64,000 nt of DNA from JADJRG01 sp964474905. GTDB taxonomy: Bacteria > Myxococcota_A > Polyangia > Nannocystales > Nannocystaceae. Both the position numbers and the translations under genes were made by a program. The notes beneath the pieces were generated by a model, which worked only from the letters and a program-made list of their open reading frames with translations, was not told the DNA's origin and searched no databases. Shown piece after piece: positions 1 to 8,222 of this stretch. Every line of letters begins with the position of its first letter. Positions within the stretch are counted from its first letter, which is position 1. Location of the stretch: the NCBI GenBank assembly GCA_964474905.1, contig CAYYUP010000002.1, positions 62,001-126,000 of the forward strand, read 5' to 3'.

Positions 1-388
1 GGTCAGATTCTGGGTCGAGGGGCCAGCTATCGACCTTTTGGTACCAAATTGCGTCGTCAGGGAAATAGTGTGCATTCGGCGGATCTCCGCCGGTTGTGTC
101 GGTGTCGGTGTCGGTGTCGGTGCTGGTGCTGGTGCTGGTATCGGTGCTGGTATCGGTGTCGGTACTACCGCTTGTGGTACCGGTGGTTGTGCCCTCGGAT
201 GTCGGCCCGCTGGAGTCGCTTTCGCTTTCGCTGTTGCTGCTGGTCTGCGTCGCCGTGGTGCCGGTGGGTGCGGTCGTCTGAGTGTCGGACGAAGAAGTCG
301 TGCTGCTGCTCTCCATGCCTGGGCCGTTACAGGCCAGAGAGAGCGAGAACACGATGAAACATGCGGCAGGAAGCGGGACCCTATGCAT
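1..388 (-). CDS. Lipoprotein with Thr/Ser/Asp-rich linker (partial)
   Basis: The reading frame opens with ATG at 388 and runs off the left edge of the window, so only about the first 129 residues are visible. A short positively charged start and hydrophobic stretch end in a lipobox-like Leu-Ala-Cys at about residues 18-20, so it is probably an exported lipoprotein. After the cysteine comes about 80 residues of Ser, Thr, Asp and Gly, including an alternating Thr-Asp tract encoded by a near-perfect six-base repeat at about 96-165. The frame then enters ordinary sequence containing Tyr, Phe and Trp, where a folded domain seems to begin. The linker resembles those of other lipoproteins in this window. 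The function cannot be told from this part. Confidence 0.75.
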   Translation of the reverse strand, partial: MHRVPLPAACFIVFSLSLACNGPGMESSSTTSSSDTQTTAPTGTTATQTSSNSESESDSSGPTSEGTTTGTTSGSTDTDTSTDTSTSTSTDTDTDTDTTGGDPPNAHYFPDDAIWYQKVDSWPLDPESD

Positions 389-691
389 CGGCTGACGGTA
401 GCTCGAGGCTACGGTCTCGTCGGTGACCAGAAGGCTGGGAGTGTCGTATTTTGCAACGATGCGAAATCCATCAGATCGTTGTGTGCTGCAATTTGCGACG
501 GGCAAAGGTCTTTAGATCGCACAATATTTTTGCGGACCAGCGCTTGCTTAATACCCCAGCATGGCTCGCTTTCTCCGACTCGGCGTCTTCTACTCGGCCC
601 TCGCGTTGACGCTAGCGCAGCTCGCTGGCGGCTGAGTTTCGTGCGCCATCGTGCGCCGGTTACAGCGGTGCAAGGGCGGCCCGTGGGCGCC
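389..691. other. Intergenic stretch, no gene seen
   Basis: This roughly 300-base gap lies upstream of the partial lipoprotein and downstream of the FG-GAP lipoprotein, both on the minus strand. It is somewhat AT-richer than the flanks around 450-540 and holds an inverted repeat, CAACGAT at 454-460 and ATCGTTG at 475-481, separated by 14 bases. It should contain the promoter of the partial lipoprotein, but I cannot point to convincing -35 and -10 elements. Open frames crossing it have shadow-like composition. Confidence 0.4.
454..481. repeat. Inverted repeat, 7-bp arms
   Basis: CAACGAT and ATCGTTG form a perfect 7-bp inverted repeat with a 14-base spacer, about 65-90 bases upstream of the ATG of the partial lipoprotein gene. 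It could be an operator or a weak hairpin. Arms of this length also occur by chance. Confidence 0.3.
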
Positions 692-1825
692 TCAGGGGTT
701 GGCGAGCAGCACCGTGAACGATCGCTCGCGAAAGGTCGCGGCGACGAGATCGAGGGCGCCATCGCCGTTGAGATCGCTGATCGCGAGCTGGCTCGCAGGG
801 GCCACAAGCTCGACCTCGATGGGCGGTGCAAAGCCGTCATCGCGCCGTCGCCAGATGAGGATCGTGGGCTCCTCGGGATCGCCAAAGATGACCTCGCGAT
901 CGCCGTCCGCATCGAGATCGGCGCTGAGTATCGGCCCCGATGAGCGCCCCTCCAGATCGATACGATTGTGTTCGACAAAGCCGCCGTTGCCGTCGCCTGC
1001 GAGGAGAACCAGATCACCGTCGTCGCCATCACGGGTCAGGAGATCGATGTTGTTGTCGCCGTCGATGTCGGCGGCGAGCAGCCCGAGCGGGATCGGGGGT
1101 CCGTCTATCAATCGGATCTGCCCGAAGGACCCATCTCCGAGGCCCCGAGCGTGGCGCAGGCCGTCGGCGCTCTCGATCGTCAGGTCGGCGATGCGATCGC
1201 CATCGACGTCGATGAGGGCAAAGTTCTTCGCTGACTCGCCGGTCATCAGAGTTGTGGGCCCCGGCGTGTAGAGGCCTGGCGCATCCGCGAGCAGGACGTG
1301 CAGGGCGTCGTCGGCCCCGAGCACGACGAGATCGTCATCGTCATCGTCGTCGAGATCGATGAGCGCGGCGATTCGCGGTGTCGTCGGGATTGCGACGGTC
1401 TCTGGCCCGGTGAAATGGCCGTCCGGGCTGCCGTGGAAGAGCAGCAGCTCAGGCGCGCAGGTGGCCAGCAGGAGGTCGATGTGCAGATCGCCGTCGATAT
1501 CGCCGCTGGTCGGGTGAGCGGAGCAGCCGTGCACTCCGGCGTCGGCGATCTCTCCGAGCGCGGAGCCCTCGCTCAGGCGGAGTTCGGCAGCGACTCCGTC
1601 AGCGCTCAAACCTGCGATGAGAACGTCGCCGAGCCCATCGCCGTCAAAGTCAGCGGAGCGCAGGGCGACAGGATCGATCCCGATCGCGTAGGTGCGCGGA
1701 GTTCCGTCGAAGCAGACCTGATCGGCGTCGAGAAAACCATCGTTACAGAGCCTGACGACGACGCGGTCATCTGCACAACCTGCCACTGCGAAGAGCAGTG
1801 CGAAGGCGAACAGACGACACAACAT
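692..1825 (-). CDS. FG-GAP/VCBS-repeat lipoprotein
   Basis: The 377-residue product starts with a short signal peptide ending in a lipobox (Ala-Val-Ala-Gly-Cys, about residues 13-17), so it should be lipid-anchored outside the cytoplasm. The rest contains about seven FG-GAP/VCBS-type units, each with a calcium-loop-like Asp-rich motif such as DFDGDGLGD, DIDGDNNID or DLNGDGALD followed by a hydrophobic strand. These repeats normally build a beta-propeller related to integrin alpha subunits. The ATG at 1825 is preferred to the longer frame to 1966 because the signal peptide starts there. A TATACT box lies 7 bases before this ATG with no ribosome-binding site, suggesting a leaderless mRNA. The ligand is unknown. 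Confidence 0.85.
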   Translation of the reverse strand: MLCRLFAFALLFAVAGCADDRVVVRLCNDGFLDADQVCFDGTPRTYAIGIDPVALRSADFDGDGLGDVLIAGLSADGVAAELRLSEGSALGEIADAGVHGCSAHPTSGDIDGDLHIDLLLATCAPELLLFHGSPDGHFTGPETVAIPTTPRIAALIDLDDDDDDDLVVLGADDALHVLLADAPGLYTPGPTTLMTGESAKNFALIDVDGDRIADLTIESADGLRHARGLGDGSFGQIRLIDGPPIPLGLLAADIDGDNNIDLLTRDGDDGDLVLLAGDGNGGFVEHNRIDLEGRSSGPILSADLDADGDREVIFGDPEEPTILIWRRRDDGFAPPIEVELVAPASQLAISDLNGDGALDLVAATFRERSFTVLLANP

Positions 1826-1832
1826 GGGGCTG

Positions 1833-1838
1833 AGTATA
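1833..1838 (-). promoter_or_regulatory. Candidate -10 element, leaderless start
   Basis: On the minus strand TATACT is followed by 7 bases and the ATG at 1825. Transcription would then start at or next to the start codon. No good -35 hexamer is visible at the usual distance and there is no Shine-Dalgarno sequence. Confidence 0.4.
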
Positions 1839-1880
1839 CCGAGTCGCTCGGGGCCCGTGGGTTCTCGTGGGTGCTCGATG

Positions 1881-1898
1881 CTGTCACAAGAGACATGT
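1881..1898 (+). repeat. Dispersed CAAGAGACATGT repeat, copy 1
   Basis: CTGTCACAAGAGACATGT matches the copy at 42526-42543 in 17 of 18 positions and shares its last 12 bases with 59286-59297. It lies in the intergenic space between the FG-GAP lipoprotein and the PlsC gene. It may be part of a REP-like family; no transposase lies nearby. Confidence 0.5.
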
Positions 1899-2024
1899 AT
1901 TAACTTGGCGCGACCTAGACTCGAACCACTCGCACATGCGGGTCGTTGCGGGGTGTCATGGGGCATTTGGCTGCGCTCCCGGCTCTGAGGCCTCGAACGA
2001 CGTGCAGAGGTGCAGTACTGGCGG

Positions 2025-2861
2025 TCAGGCGCTCGGGCTGGTGTTTTGCGCCTCGCGCTCTGCGAACTCGGCGCCCAGACGCGTGGTCAGCTCTCGGTCG
2101 AGCGGTGCGTCTAGCAGCTCGTCGCTCGGCAGCACACCGTCGTCGGCGAAGTCGGCGATGATCCGCTGAGTCTTGGCGATCAGGGCATTTAACTCGTGCG
2201 ACTTGAGACCCTCTGTATCGAGCTGGGGACCGACAAAGACCTTTATCTTGGCCGGTCGCAGTAGTGGTGAGCCCTTGCGCATGAGGTCGCCCATACCGTG
2301 TACCGCGAGCGGCACCACCGGCAGGCCGGCCATCTTTGCCATCAAAAAGACGCCCTTCTTGAATTCCTGGACCCTGCCGGTGACGGTGCGGTGGGCCTCG
2401 GGAAAGACCAGGATCGAGATGCCCTTGGCGGCCCGATCCTTGGCGGCCTCAGAGATCGCACGGAAGCGTCCTTGACCTTTGGGCACCGGGATGCCGTCGG
2501 CGAGCTTCATGATCCAGCCGTAGAAGGGGATCTTAAACTGCCACGCGTTCATCATGCCGCAGAAGGCGTGGGGGATCGATTTGCAGGCGACGTGGGCGTC
2601 TAAGAGATTGACGTGGTTTTGGCAGAAGACGCCGCGGCGCTCGGGATCGAAGTCGCGGTGATAGATGACCTCGACGTCGCTCAAGGTGATCTTTAGGACA
2701 GCTGCCATGCCGGGGCCGCCGATGTAGTTGTGAGTTCGGCGGGGCGGTATGAAGAGGCCAGAGACCCCCCAAGTGGTCGCGACGGCTCCCATCCAGACAA
2801 AGGAGGCGGTCCATGCTGCGGTCGAAAAGGCTGCCTGCGGAATCTTTTTGAGCGCATTCAT
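2025..2861 (-). CDS. PlsC-family lysophospholipid acyltransferase
   Basis: The 278-residue protein would transfer an acyl chain to a lysophospholipid or related glycerol lipid at the inner membrane. It has the acyltransferase block I motif NHVNLLD (catalytic His83 and Asp88) and an FPEAHRT block at about 153-159, corresponding to the usual FPEGTRS. A hydrophobic N-terminal segment (about residues 12-38) suggests membrane anchoring. It ends the minus-strand lipid cluster, 9 bases after the lipid kinase gene, so it probably finishes the lipid assembled by the upstream enzymes. Acyl specificity cannot be read from sequence; a 1-acyl-glycerol-3-phosphate or ether-lysolipid acceptor is possible. 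Confidence 0.88.
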   Translation of the reverse strand: MNALKKIPQAAFSTAAWTASFVWMGAVATTWGVSGLFIPPRRTHNYIGGPGMAAVLKITLSDVEVIYHRDFDPERRGVFCQNHVNLLDAHVACKSIPHAFCGMMNAWQFKIPFYGWIMKLADGIPVPKGQGRFRAISEAAKDRAAKGISILVFPEAHRTVTGRVQEFKKGVFLMAKMAGLPVVPLAVHGMGDLMRKGSPLLRPAKIKVFVGPQLDTEGLKSHELNALIAKTQRIIADFADDGVLPSDELLDAPLDRELTTRLGAEFAEREAQNTSPSA

Positions 2862-2870
2862 GATGGGTCT

Positions 2871-3782
2871 TTAGGCTCGGATGCGCAGCGCACCGGGGAG
2901 GACTTCGAGGCGCGTTGGTTGGAGGTCGATCATCTCGCCATCGATCATGCAGGGGACCTTGGCGGGGATCTCGAAGTCGACACTCTTCGCCTGGAAGGTG
3001 GTGACTGCGGGGCTCTCGACATGTGTGCCCTTGAAGATCTTGGGGAAGGTTTGCAGCAGTGAAAGGCGACTGAGCGCGCCTACGCGGATGATGTCGAGCA
3101 GGCCATCGCCAGTGTCCGCGGCCGGTGCCATCTCCATCTTGCCGCCGGTAAAGCGACTGTTGTTAAAGGAGAGGAATGTGGTCTCGCCGCTGTCGAGTTC
3201 GCCACCGTCGATGCGCATCGGGAACCTGTAGGTGTGCAGCGCCGCTGTTTTGAGGATCACCCCGAGGATGTAGCCGAGCTCGCCAAAGGCCGAGAAACGT
3301 CGATTTCGCAGGTCACCGACGTCGGCGACGAAGCCGATCGAGAGGATGTTGATGAAATGCAGTTGGCCGTCGGGATGACTGATGCGGATCACATCGCAGG
3401 CCCGCGTGCGTCCGCGGATGAGCGAGTCGATCGCGTGCTCGGTGCCGTTTTCGGAGAAGTCGCGGAGGAAAGAGTTACCTGTTCCAAGAGGCAGGAGGCC
3501 GAGGTGCGGGGTATCCTCCGATCCACGGGTGCTCAGATCGACGCCGCCGAAGAGACCGTTGACCACCTCGAAGGAGGTTCCGTCACCGCCGACCGCGATA
3601 AAGTCGCGCTGGCCCTTGGCGTAGGAATCACGGGCGATTCGCTCGGCTTCGCCGGCGCTTGTCGTTTCGCGCACGTCGATTGTCAGGCCGGCGTCGCGGA
3701 GCCGAGCGAGCACGGCGGGGGCTCGCTTGCCACAGGCGCCGCCACCTGCGGCAGGATTGACGATGGCGAGGTGAGAGGCCAT
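2871..3782 (-). CDS. Diacylglycerol kinase-family lipid kinase (YegS/DagK-like)
   Basis: The 303-residue protein belongs to the lipid/sphingosine/diacylglycerol kinase superfamily, which phosphorylates the hydroxyl of a neutral lipid with ATP. The nucleotide-binding GGDGTS motif lies at about residues 65-70, an N-terminal NPAAGGG glycine loop at 9-15, and a LPLGTGNSF block typical of the family at about 116-124. Full length for the family. It lies between an AMP-ligase gene (54-base gap) and plsC (9-base gap), which suggests it phosphorylates a glycerolipid or alcohol made by the cluster. The gap contains a possible own promoter whose -10 element is 7 bases before the ATG. Confidence 0.88.
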   Translation of the reverse strand: MASHLAIVNPAAGGGACGKRAPAVLARLRDAGLTIDVRETTSAGEAERIARDSYAKGQRDFIAVGGDGTSFEVVNGLFGGVDLSTRGSEDTPHLGLLPLGTGNSFLRDFSENGTEHAIDSLIRGRTRACDVIRISHPDGQLHFINILSIGFVADVGDLRNRRFSAFGELGYILGVILKTAALHTYRFPMRIDGGELDSGETTFLSFNNSRFTGGKMEMAPAADTGDGLLDIIRVGALSRLSLLQTFPKIFKGTHVESPAVTTFQAKSVDFEIPAKVPCMIDGEMIDLQPTRLEVLPGALRIRA

Positions 3783-3789
3783 TGGCGGG

Positions 3790-3819
3790 ATGATACTCGA
3801 GCCTTCACCTGCGCGTTAA
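3790..3819 (-). promoter_or_regulatory. Candidate internal promoter before the lipid kinase gene
   Basis: On the minus strand TTAACG (3819-3814), an 18-base spacer and TATCAT (3795-3790) resemble a housekeeping promoter. The -10 is followed by 7 bases and the ATG at 3782, so the transcript would be leaderless. This would allow the last two genes of the lipid cluster to be expressed separately. Confidence 0.4.
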
Positions 3820-3836
3820 GGCACCTCGCGGAGTCG

Positions 3837-5567
3837 CTAGAGGCCTTCGAGAGCGATGCGATCGCAGCGCTTGCGGATAGCCTCCGCGAAGGCGCTGCGC
3901 TTTAGCTTGCGCGAGGCCGTCCGCGGGAATTCATCGTCCCAGAGCAGGTAGCCGGAGATCCGCTTGTAGTCGGCAAGGCGGCGATTTTGCCTGCGGAGGC
4001 CTTGCAGCGCTTCTTCGGCGGTCGAGGCGAAGTCCGCCTTCGCCTCTTTCTTGGCCCGGATCACGAGGATCAGCTGCTCGCCCGTCATCGTCGTTTTTGG
4101 CCAGATGTAATTTGCGGCGAAGACAGCGTGCTCTTCGCAGCCCTCGAGGTCACCGAGCAGCGCTTCGATATCCTCGGGATAGACGTTCTTGCCGCCCTCG
4201 GTGACGATCATATTTTTTGAGCGACCGACCAGCTTGAGGTGGCCAGCGGCATCGATGGTGCCGAGATCACCGGTTTGAAGCCAGCCGTCTTGGATCGCCT
4301 CGGCGGTCAGTTCGGGGGCGTCTAGGTAGCCGCGCATGATCGTCGGGCCGCGGGCCCAGACCTCGCCAACGCCGACCTCGTTGGTCTCGCGAATTTCGAT
4401 CTCGATGTCGCGGATCGGTTTACCGACGGTGTCGCCGCGGAAGGGCTCTAGGTCGTTGACGGTGAGCACGGTGCCCGCCTCGGTGAGCCCGTAGCCGATT
4501 ACCACCGGGATGCCGATTCGGTTGAAAAACTCCGCCGTGTCGCGATTGACAAAGGCGCCTCCGGCGAAGATGTAGCGGAGCTTGCCACCGAATTTTTCGT
4601 GTAGCGGCCGCAGCAATTTGCTCGAGAGGCGGTGGTTGGGGGCGCGGCGGGTCGCGACTTCGTTGATGTTGAGCAGTCCGTCGATGATCAGGCGCTGCCA
4701 CCTTGGAAGGTCGTCTAGGCGTTCGCGGAGCTTCTTTTCGAGGTTTTTAAGGATCGTCGGCACCAGCGCGATCTGGGTGATCTGGTAGCGCTGCATGGTC
4801 GACGCCAGGTACTTCGGTCGCAGCGTGCGCTGGTGAACGACGGCGCCGCCCATCATGAACGCGAGCAGGAAGCCGAGCATAAAGTCGATCGCGTGGTTGG
4901 TCGGCAGCACCGAGAAGAAGCGGTCGTTCTCCTCCATCGGGAAGAGGCGGCCGAGCACCTCTGCCTGTGCCAAGTAGTTGCTGTGGGTCAGCATGCAGCC
5001 CTTTGGCGTACCGCTGGTGCCCGAGGAGTAGACGATGCAGGCGATGTCGTCGCGCTCGCGGGCCTCGTACTTAAAGTCGGTGGCGGCACCTGTCTGCCAG
5101 GGCAGGGCGGGGCCCAAGTCCTGACCCTCGCGCGGCTCGGTGACGATCACTAGCGTGTGCTCGAGGATCTCGGGGCGGTCTCTGTTTTCGGTGCGCAGGC
5201 GCTCCCAGGTGGAGGCCTCGGTGACCAGCACCCGCGGTCGACAATGGGCCAAGAGATCGAGCTGCTCGCGGGCGGTGAGCTTGTAGTCGAGCGGCACCAG
5301 GACAGCGCCGGCCCAGAGCGCACCTGTCGCAGAGAGCAGCCACTTCGACTGGTTCTGCATCAGGATGGCGCAGCGATCACCGGCAGCAAAACCTCGCCCC
5401 TGGATCAGGGCGGCAAAACCCTCTGCGAGCAGGCGGGCCTCGGCGAAGGTGTAGCGGCAGTTTTCACGGTGGCGATCGGCCTCGATGAGCGCAAGCTTTG
5501 ACTTGAAGGTCGTGCTCGCGTCACGGAGGGCGTCGCCCAGGCAACGTACGCGGGAGAGGTCGAGCAT
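3837..5567 (-). CDS. AMP-dependent fatty acid-CoA/ACP ligase
   Basis: The 576-residue enzyme is an ANL-superfamily adenylating enzyme: it activates a carboxylic acid with ATP and passes it to CoA or a carrier protein. The phosphate-binding A3 motif YSSGTSGTPKG is at about 180-190, a GYGLTEAG motif at about 358-365, a TGDLG aspartate motif at about 431-435, and a C-terminal RTASRKLKR block carries the likely catalytic lysine. It overlaps the acyl carrier protein gene by one base (start at 5567), so loading that carrier is the simplest hypothesis. Long-chain acyl-CoA ligase is the alternative. This is one of two such ligases in the cluster. Confidence 0.88.
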   Translation of the reverse strand: MLDLSRVRCLGDALRDASTTFKSKLALIEADRHRENCRYTFAEARLLAEGFAALIQGRGFAAGDRCAILMQNQSKWLLSATGALWAGAVLVPLDYKLTAREQLDLLAHCRPRVLVTEASTWERLRTENRDRPEILEHTLVIVTEPREGQDLGPALPWQTGAATDFKYEARERDDIACIVYSSGTSGTPKGCMLTHSNYLAQAEVLGRLFPMEENDRFFSVLPTNHAIDFMLGFLLAFMMGGAVVHQRTLRPKYLASTMQRYQITQIALVPTILKNLEKKLRERLDDLPRWQRLIIDGLLNINEVATRRAPNHRLSSKLLRPLHEKFGGKLRYIFAGGAFVNRDTAEFFNRIGIPVVIGYGLTEAGTVLTVNDLEPFRGDTVGKPIRDIEIEIRETNEVGVGEVWARGPTIMRGYLDAPELTAEAIQDGWLQTGDLGTIDAAGHLKLVGRSKNMIVTEGGKNVYPEDIEALLGDLEGCEEHAVFAANYIWPKTTMTGEQLILVIRAKKEAKADFASTAEEALQGLRRQNRRLADYKRISGYLLWDDEFPRTASRKLKRSAFAEAIRKRCDRIALEGL

Positions 5568-5800
5568 CAGCGCCTCTTGTCGATCTTGGCGGCCAGGGCT
5601 GCGAAGGTTTTGACGCCCTGCAGCTCGTAGTCGGGTAGTTCGATGTCAAACTCGTCTTCGAGTTCGGAGATGAGTTCGACGGCCTGAAACGAGTCGATGC
5701 CGAGGGCCTCAAAGAGGTCGTGCTCCGGCTTCAACGCGCTGGCGTCGGCTTTGAATTGGCGGGCGGCGAGGGCCATCAGGGTGTCAACGGTGTCGCTCAT
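5567..5800 (-). CDS. Acyl carrier protein
   Basis: A 77-residue acidic protein of normal ACP length. The phosphopantetheine attachment site is Ser37 in LGIDSF, a variant of the usual DSL, followed by helix II QAVELISELEDEF. It would hold acyl intermediates as thioesters for the neighbouring ligase and reductase. Its start overlaps the end of the hydratase gene by 4 bases, and its stop shares one base with the next ligase start, so the three are translationally coupled. A dedicated carrier outside the main fab genes points to a specialised lipid or natural-product pathway. Confidence 0.92.
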   Translation of the reverse strand: MSDTVDTLMALAARQFKADASALKPEHDLFEALGIDSFQAVELISELEDEFDIELPDYELQGVKTFAALAAKIDKRR

Positions 5801-6585
5801 GGCAGGTAGGGGCGGAGGTCCGTGCTCTCGACGAACTTGGTGAGGGCGCGCAGCAGCGGCGGCCTTAGGGCGAGTTCGACGAAGAGCTCTTTCTCGCGAT
5901 CGAGCTCCTCGCGGGGCAGCTGTTTGATGAATGCCTTGGCCGCGCGGCGGGCCGTAGGATCGAATTTTCCGGATTGGGTGGCGAGCGAGTGGGCGGCCTC
6001 GAGACCGTCGCCGCGGCCGACGACCTGGGCGATCATGCCGAGTGCGTGGGCCCGCTTGGCCGAGATACTGCGACCGGAGAGCAGCAAGTCGCGGATGGTC
6101 GCGTTGCCGACGTCGCGGCGCAGGCGGGGGATGCCGCCGAAGCCGGGAATAATGCCCAGGCGCAGCTCCGGAAAGCAGAAACGGGCGCTTTTTTCGGCGA
6201 TGATTTGGTCGCAGGTGAGAGCGAGCTCAAAGCCGCCGCCAAAGCAGACACCGTGCACCACGCCGATCGTTGTGACCGGCAGCATGTCGATGCGATCCAT
6301 CACCGAGTGGATGCGATCGATGAAGGCGCGAAGCGCCGTCGGATGTTCGGAAGCTGGCCTTGAGACCAGGCCCGCGTGGAGCTCGCGGAGGTCGGCACCG
6401 GCACAGAACCCACCGCGCACCGACGAGCGCAGGATCACCGTGTGCAGGCGGTCGCAGTCGAGATTGTCGAGCCAGCCCTCCAACGCGTCGGTGAGCGCCT
6501 CGCCGATTTCGTTGCAGGGCTCGCGCTGGAGCACCAGCTCGCCGATGCCCTCCGCGACCGAAAATTTCAGAGGAGAATCGCTCAT
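5797..6585 (-). CDS. Enoyl-CoA hydratase/isomerase family protein
   Basis: A 262-residue crotonase-fold protein. The oxyanion-hole segments are GGFCAGADL (about 58-66) and GVCFGGGFELAL, and the active-site region FPELRLGIIPGFGG carries a glutamate in the usual hydratase position. Family members hydrate enoyl thioesters, shift double bonds or cleave thioesters; which applies is not clear. It overlaps both neighbouring genes by 4 bases. In this cluster it may introduce or move a double bond, or supply a precursor for reduction to alcohol. Confidence 0.85.
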   Translation of the reverse strand: MSDSPLKFSVAEGIGELVLQREPCNEIGEALTDALEGWLDNLDCDRLHTVILRSSVRGGFCAGADLRELHAGLVSRPASEHPTALRAFIDRIHSVMDRIDMLPVTTIGVVHGVCFGGGFELALTCDQIIAEKSARFCFPELRLGIIPGFGGIPRLRRDVGNATIRDLLLSGRSISAKRAHALGMIAQVVGRGDGLEAAHSLATQSGKFDPTARRAAKAFIKQLPREELDREKELFVELALRPPLLRALTKFVESTDLRPYLP

Positions 6586-8222
6586 GATGCGGAGTAGAGC
6601 TGGTCTAGGAGCGGCCGGAAGTGGGCCTCGATCGCTCGGCGGCGCAGCTTTTGGTTGGCGGTGAGAAGGCCGCTCTCGATGGTCAGCGGCTCGGGCACGT
6701 GCAGGTGCTTGCGGATCTTGCGGTAGTGGGGGACCTCGGCGTTGACCTTCTCGATCGCCACTAAGATCGTTGTCGGGTCGACGGGGCCGGTGACGATCGC
6801 TGTCAGGTAGGGCCTCGCGTGGCCGATGAGCACCACCTGCTCCGCCGCCGGCAAGTGCCCGAGCAGGAGCTGCTCGATGGGCTCAGGGGCGACGTTATGA
6901 CCGGACTCTGGGACCAGGATGTTTTTAACCCGGCCGATGATTTGGAGGTTGCCCTCGGCGTCCAGGTCGGCCTGATCACCGGTGTGCAACCAGCCGTCGA
7001 TCAGCGCCTCGGCGGTCTCTTGGGGCTTGTTCCAGTAGGCGGGGAAGATGTTCGGGCCGCGGATCAAAAGCTCGCCTTCGTCGCTAATTTTGAGGGTACA
7101 GCCTGTGATCGCCGAGCCGACACGCCCGGGTACAGCCCGCTCAGGTCGGTCGATAGTGACGATCGCGGTGGTCTCGGTGAGGCCGTAGATCTGGTAGACG
7201 GGGATGCCGATGACCGAGAACCAGCGCTGTGTGTCCGGGTTTAGCGGCGCTGATCCACAGATCAAAAATTCGAGGTTGGTACCGATCTGCGCCTTGATCT
7301 TGGGGAAGACGATCTTGCTTGCGAGCGCCGCCCAAATGCGATCGCGAAGGCCGATCTGTGCATTGCCGGTGAGCCCTGCCATCGTCGCGGCCAGGCCCTT
7401 GTTGTAGATCGTCAGGGCGAGGCCGCCCCGCTCGCAAATCTTCGAATAAACGCCGTTCTTGACCCTTTCGAGGAGGGCCGGAACGTTCAGATAGTAGTGA
7501 GGTGCGGCCGTGCCCAGCTCTCGCACGAGGTCGGTTAGGTCGCTCGAGACCATGATCGCGTTGCCGCGATAAAGCTGGGTCCAGAGCATGATCCGCGAGC
7601 CCGCGAAGCAAAAGGGCAGGTAGTGAAAGACCCGATCGGCGCCGCTGCGTTGGCCCTTGATCTCGGCGAGGCTCGAGGCCGTTTGCGGGATCATGAAGTC
7701 GACGTTTCGCCGGGTGGTGATCACGCCCTTGGGCACGCCGCTGGTGCCAGAGGTGTAGATCAACGTGACCGGATCGTCGGCCTCGCGATCGTGTCGCGGG
7801 CTGTCGCTAGCATCGGCGGCAAAAACATCGTCAAAGAGCGCGATGGGGCAGTGCTCTGGCCACGCCTTGGTGAGCCCGTCGGCGAGGGCTTCGGTTGCGG
7901 CCAGCACCAGCGTCGGCGTGCAGTCGCGGGTCATGACCGCGAGTTCGTCGGGGTCCTGGCGGGCGTAGAGCGGCACGACAATGCCGCCGTGGGCGAGGAT
8001 TGCGAGGTCGCAGGCGGCCCAGCGGGCGGAGTTTGGCGCGAGCAGGGCGACCCTGTCACCGGACTTGATGCCGGCGTTTTCGAGGAAGCTGCGGACCCGC
8101 GCCTGCATTTTGAGGAGCGCGCGGGCGCTGCTCACTCGAGGCTCCGTACCGTGGATCTCGATGATCGCAGGATCCTCACCCTGCGATTCTAAGGTCTCGA
8201 AGAGGGTCTCGATGAAGCTCAT
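6582..8222 (-). CDS. AMP-dependent long-chain acyl-CoA/ACP synthetase
   Basis: The 546-residue protein is a second ANL adenylating enzyme. The A3 motif YTSGTSGVPKG lies at about 156-166, YGLTETTA at about 347-354, TGDQADLD at about 417-424, and the C-terminal catalytic lysine is in LLTANQKLRRR. It resembles FadD-like long-chain acyl ligases rather than peptide-synthetase domains. Overlaps of 4 bases at both ends couple it to the pyruvyl-transferase-like and hydratase genes. Two ligases in one operon suggest activation of two different acids, or one forming acyl-CoA and the other acyl-ACP. Confidence 0.88.
   Translation of the reverse strand: MSFIETLFETLESQGEDPAIIEIHGTEPRVSSARALLKMQARVRSFLENAGIKSGDRVALLAPNSARWAACDLAILAHGGIVVPLYARQDPDELAVMTRDCTPTLVLAATEALADGLTKAWPEHCPIALFDDVFAADASDSPRHDREADDPVTLIYTSGTSGVPKGVITTRRNVDFMIPQTASSLAEIKGQRSGADRVFHYLPFCFAGSRIMLWTQLYRGNAIMVSSDLTDLVRELGTAAPHYYLNVPALLERVKNGVYSKICERGGLALTIYNKGLAATMAGLTGNAQIGLRDRIWAALASKIVFPKIKAQIGTNLEFLICGSAPLNPDTQRWFSVIGIPVYQIYGLTETTAIVTIDRPERAVPGRVGSAITGCTLKISDEGELLIRGPNIFPAYWNKPQETAEALIDGWLHTGDQADLDAEGNLQIIGRVKNILVPESGHNVAPEPIEQLLLGHLPAAEQVVLIGHARPYLTAIVTGPVDPTTILVAIEKVNAEVPHYRKIRKHLHVPEPLTIESGLLTANQKLRRRAIEAHFRPLLDQLYSAS

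Noticed and set aside
96..165. Tandem six-base repeats as a possible CRISPR or satellite array
   Set aside because: The repeats lie inside the lipoprotein frame and encode its Thr-Asp linker; there are no spacers.
1900..1985. tRNA-like string (GGTTCGAGTC followed by GCGCCA on the minus strand)
   Set aside because: The T stem pairs poorly and no matching acceptor 5' strand lies at the right distance, so it is not a tRNA.
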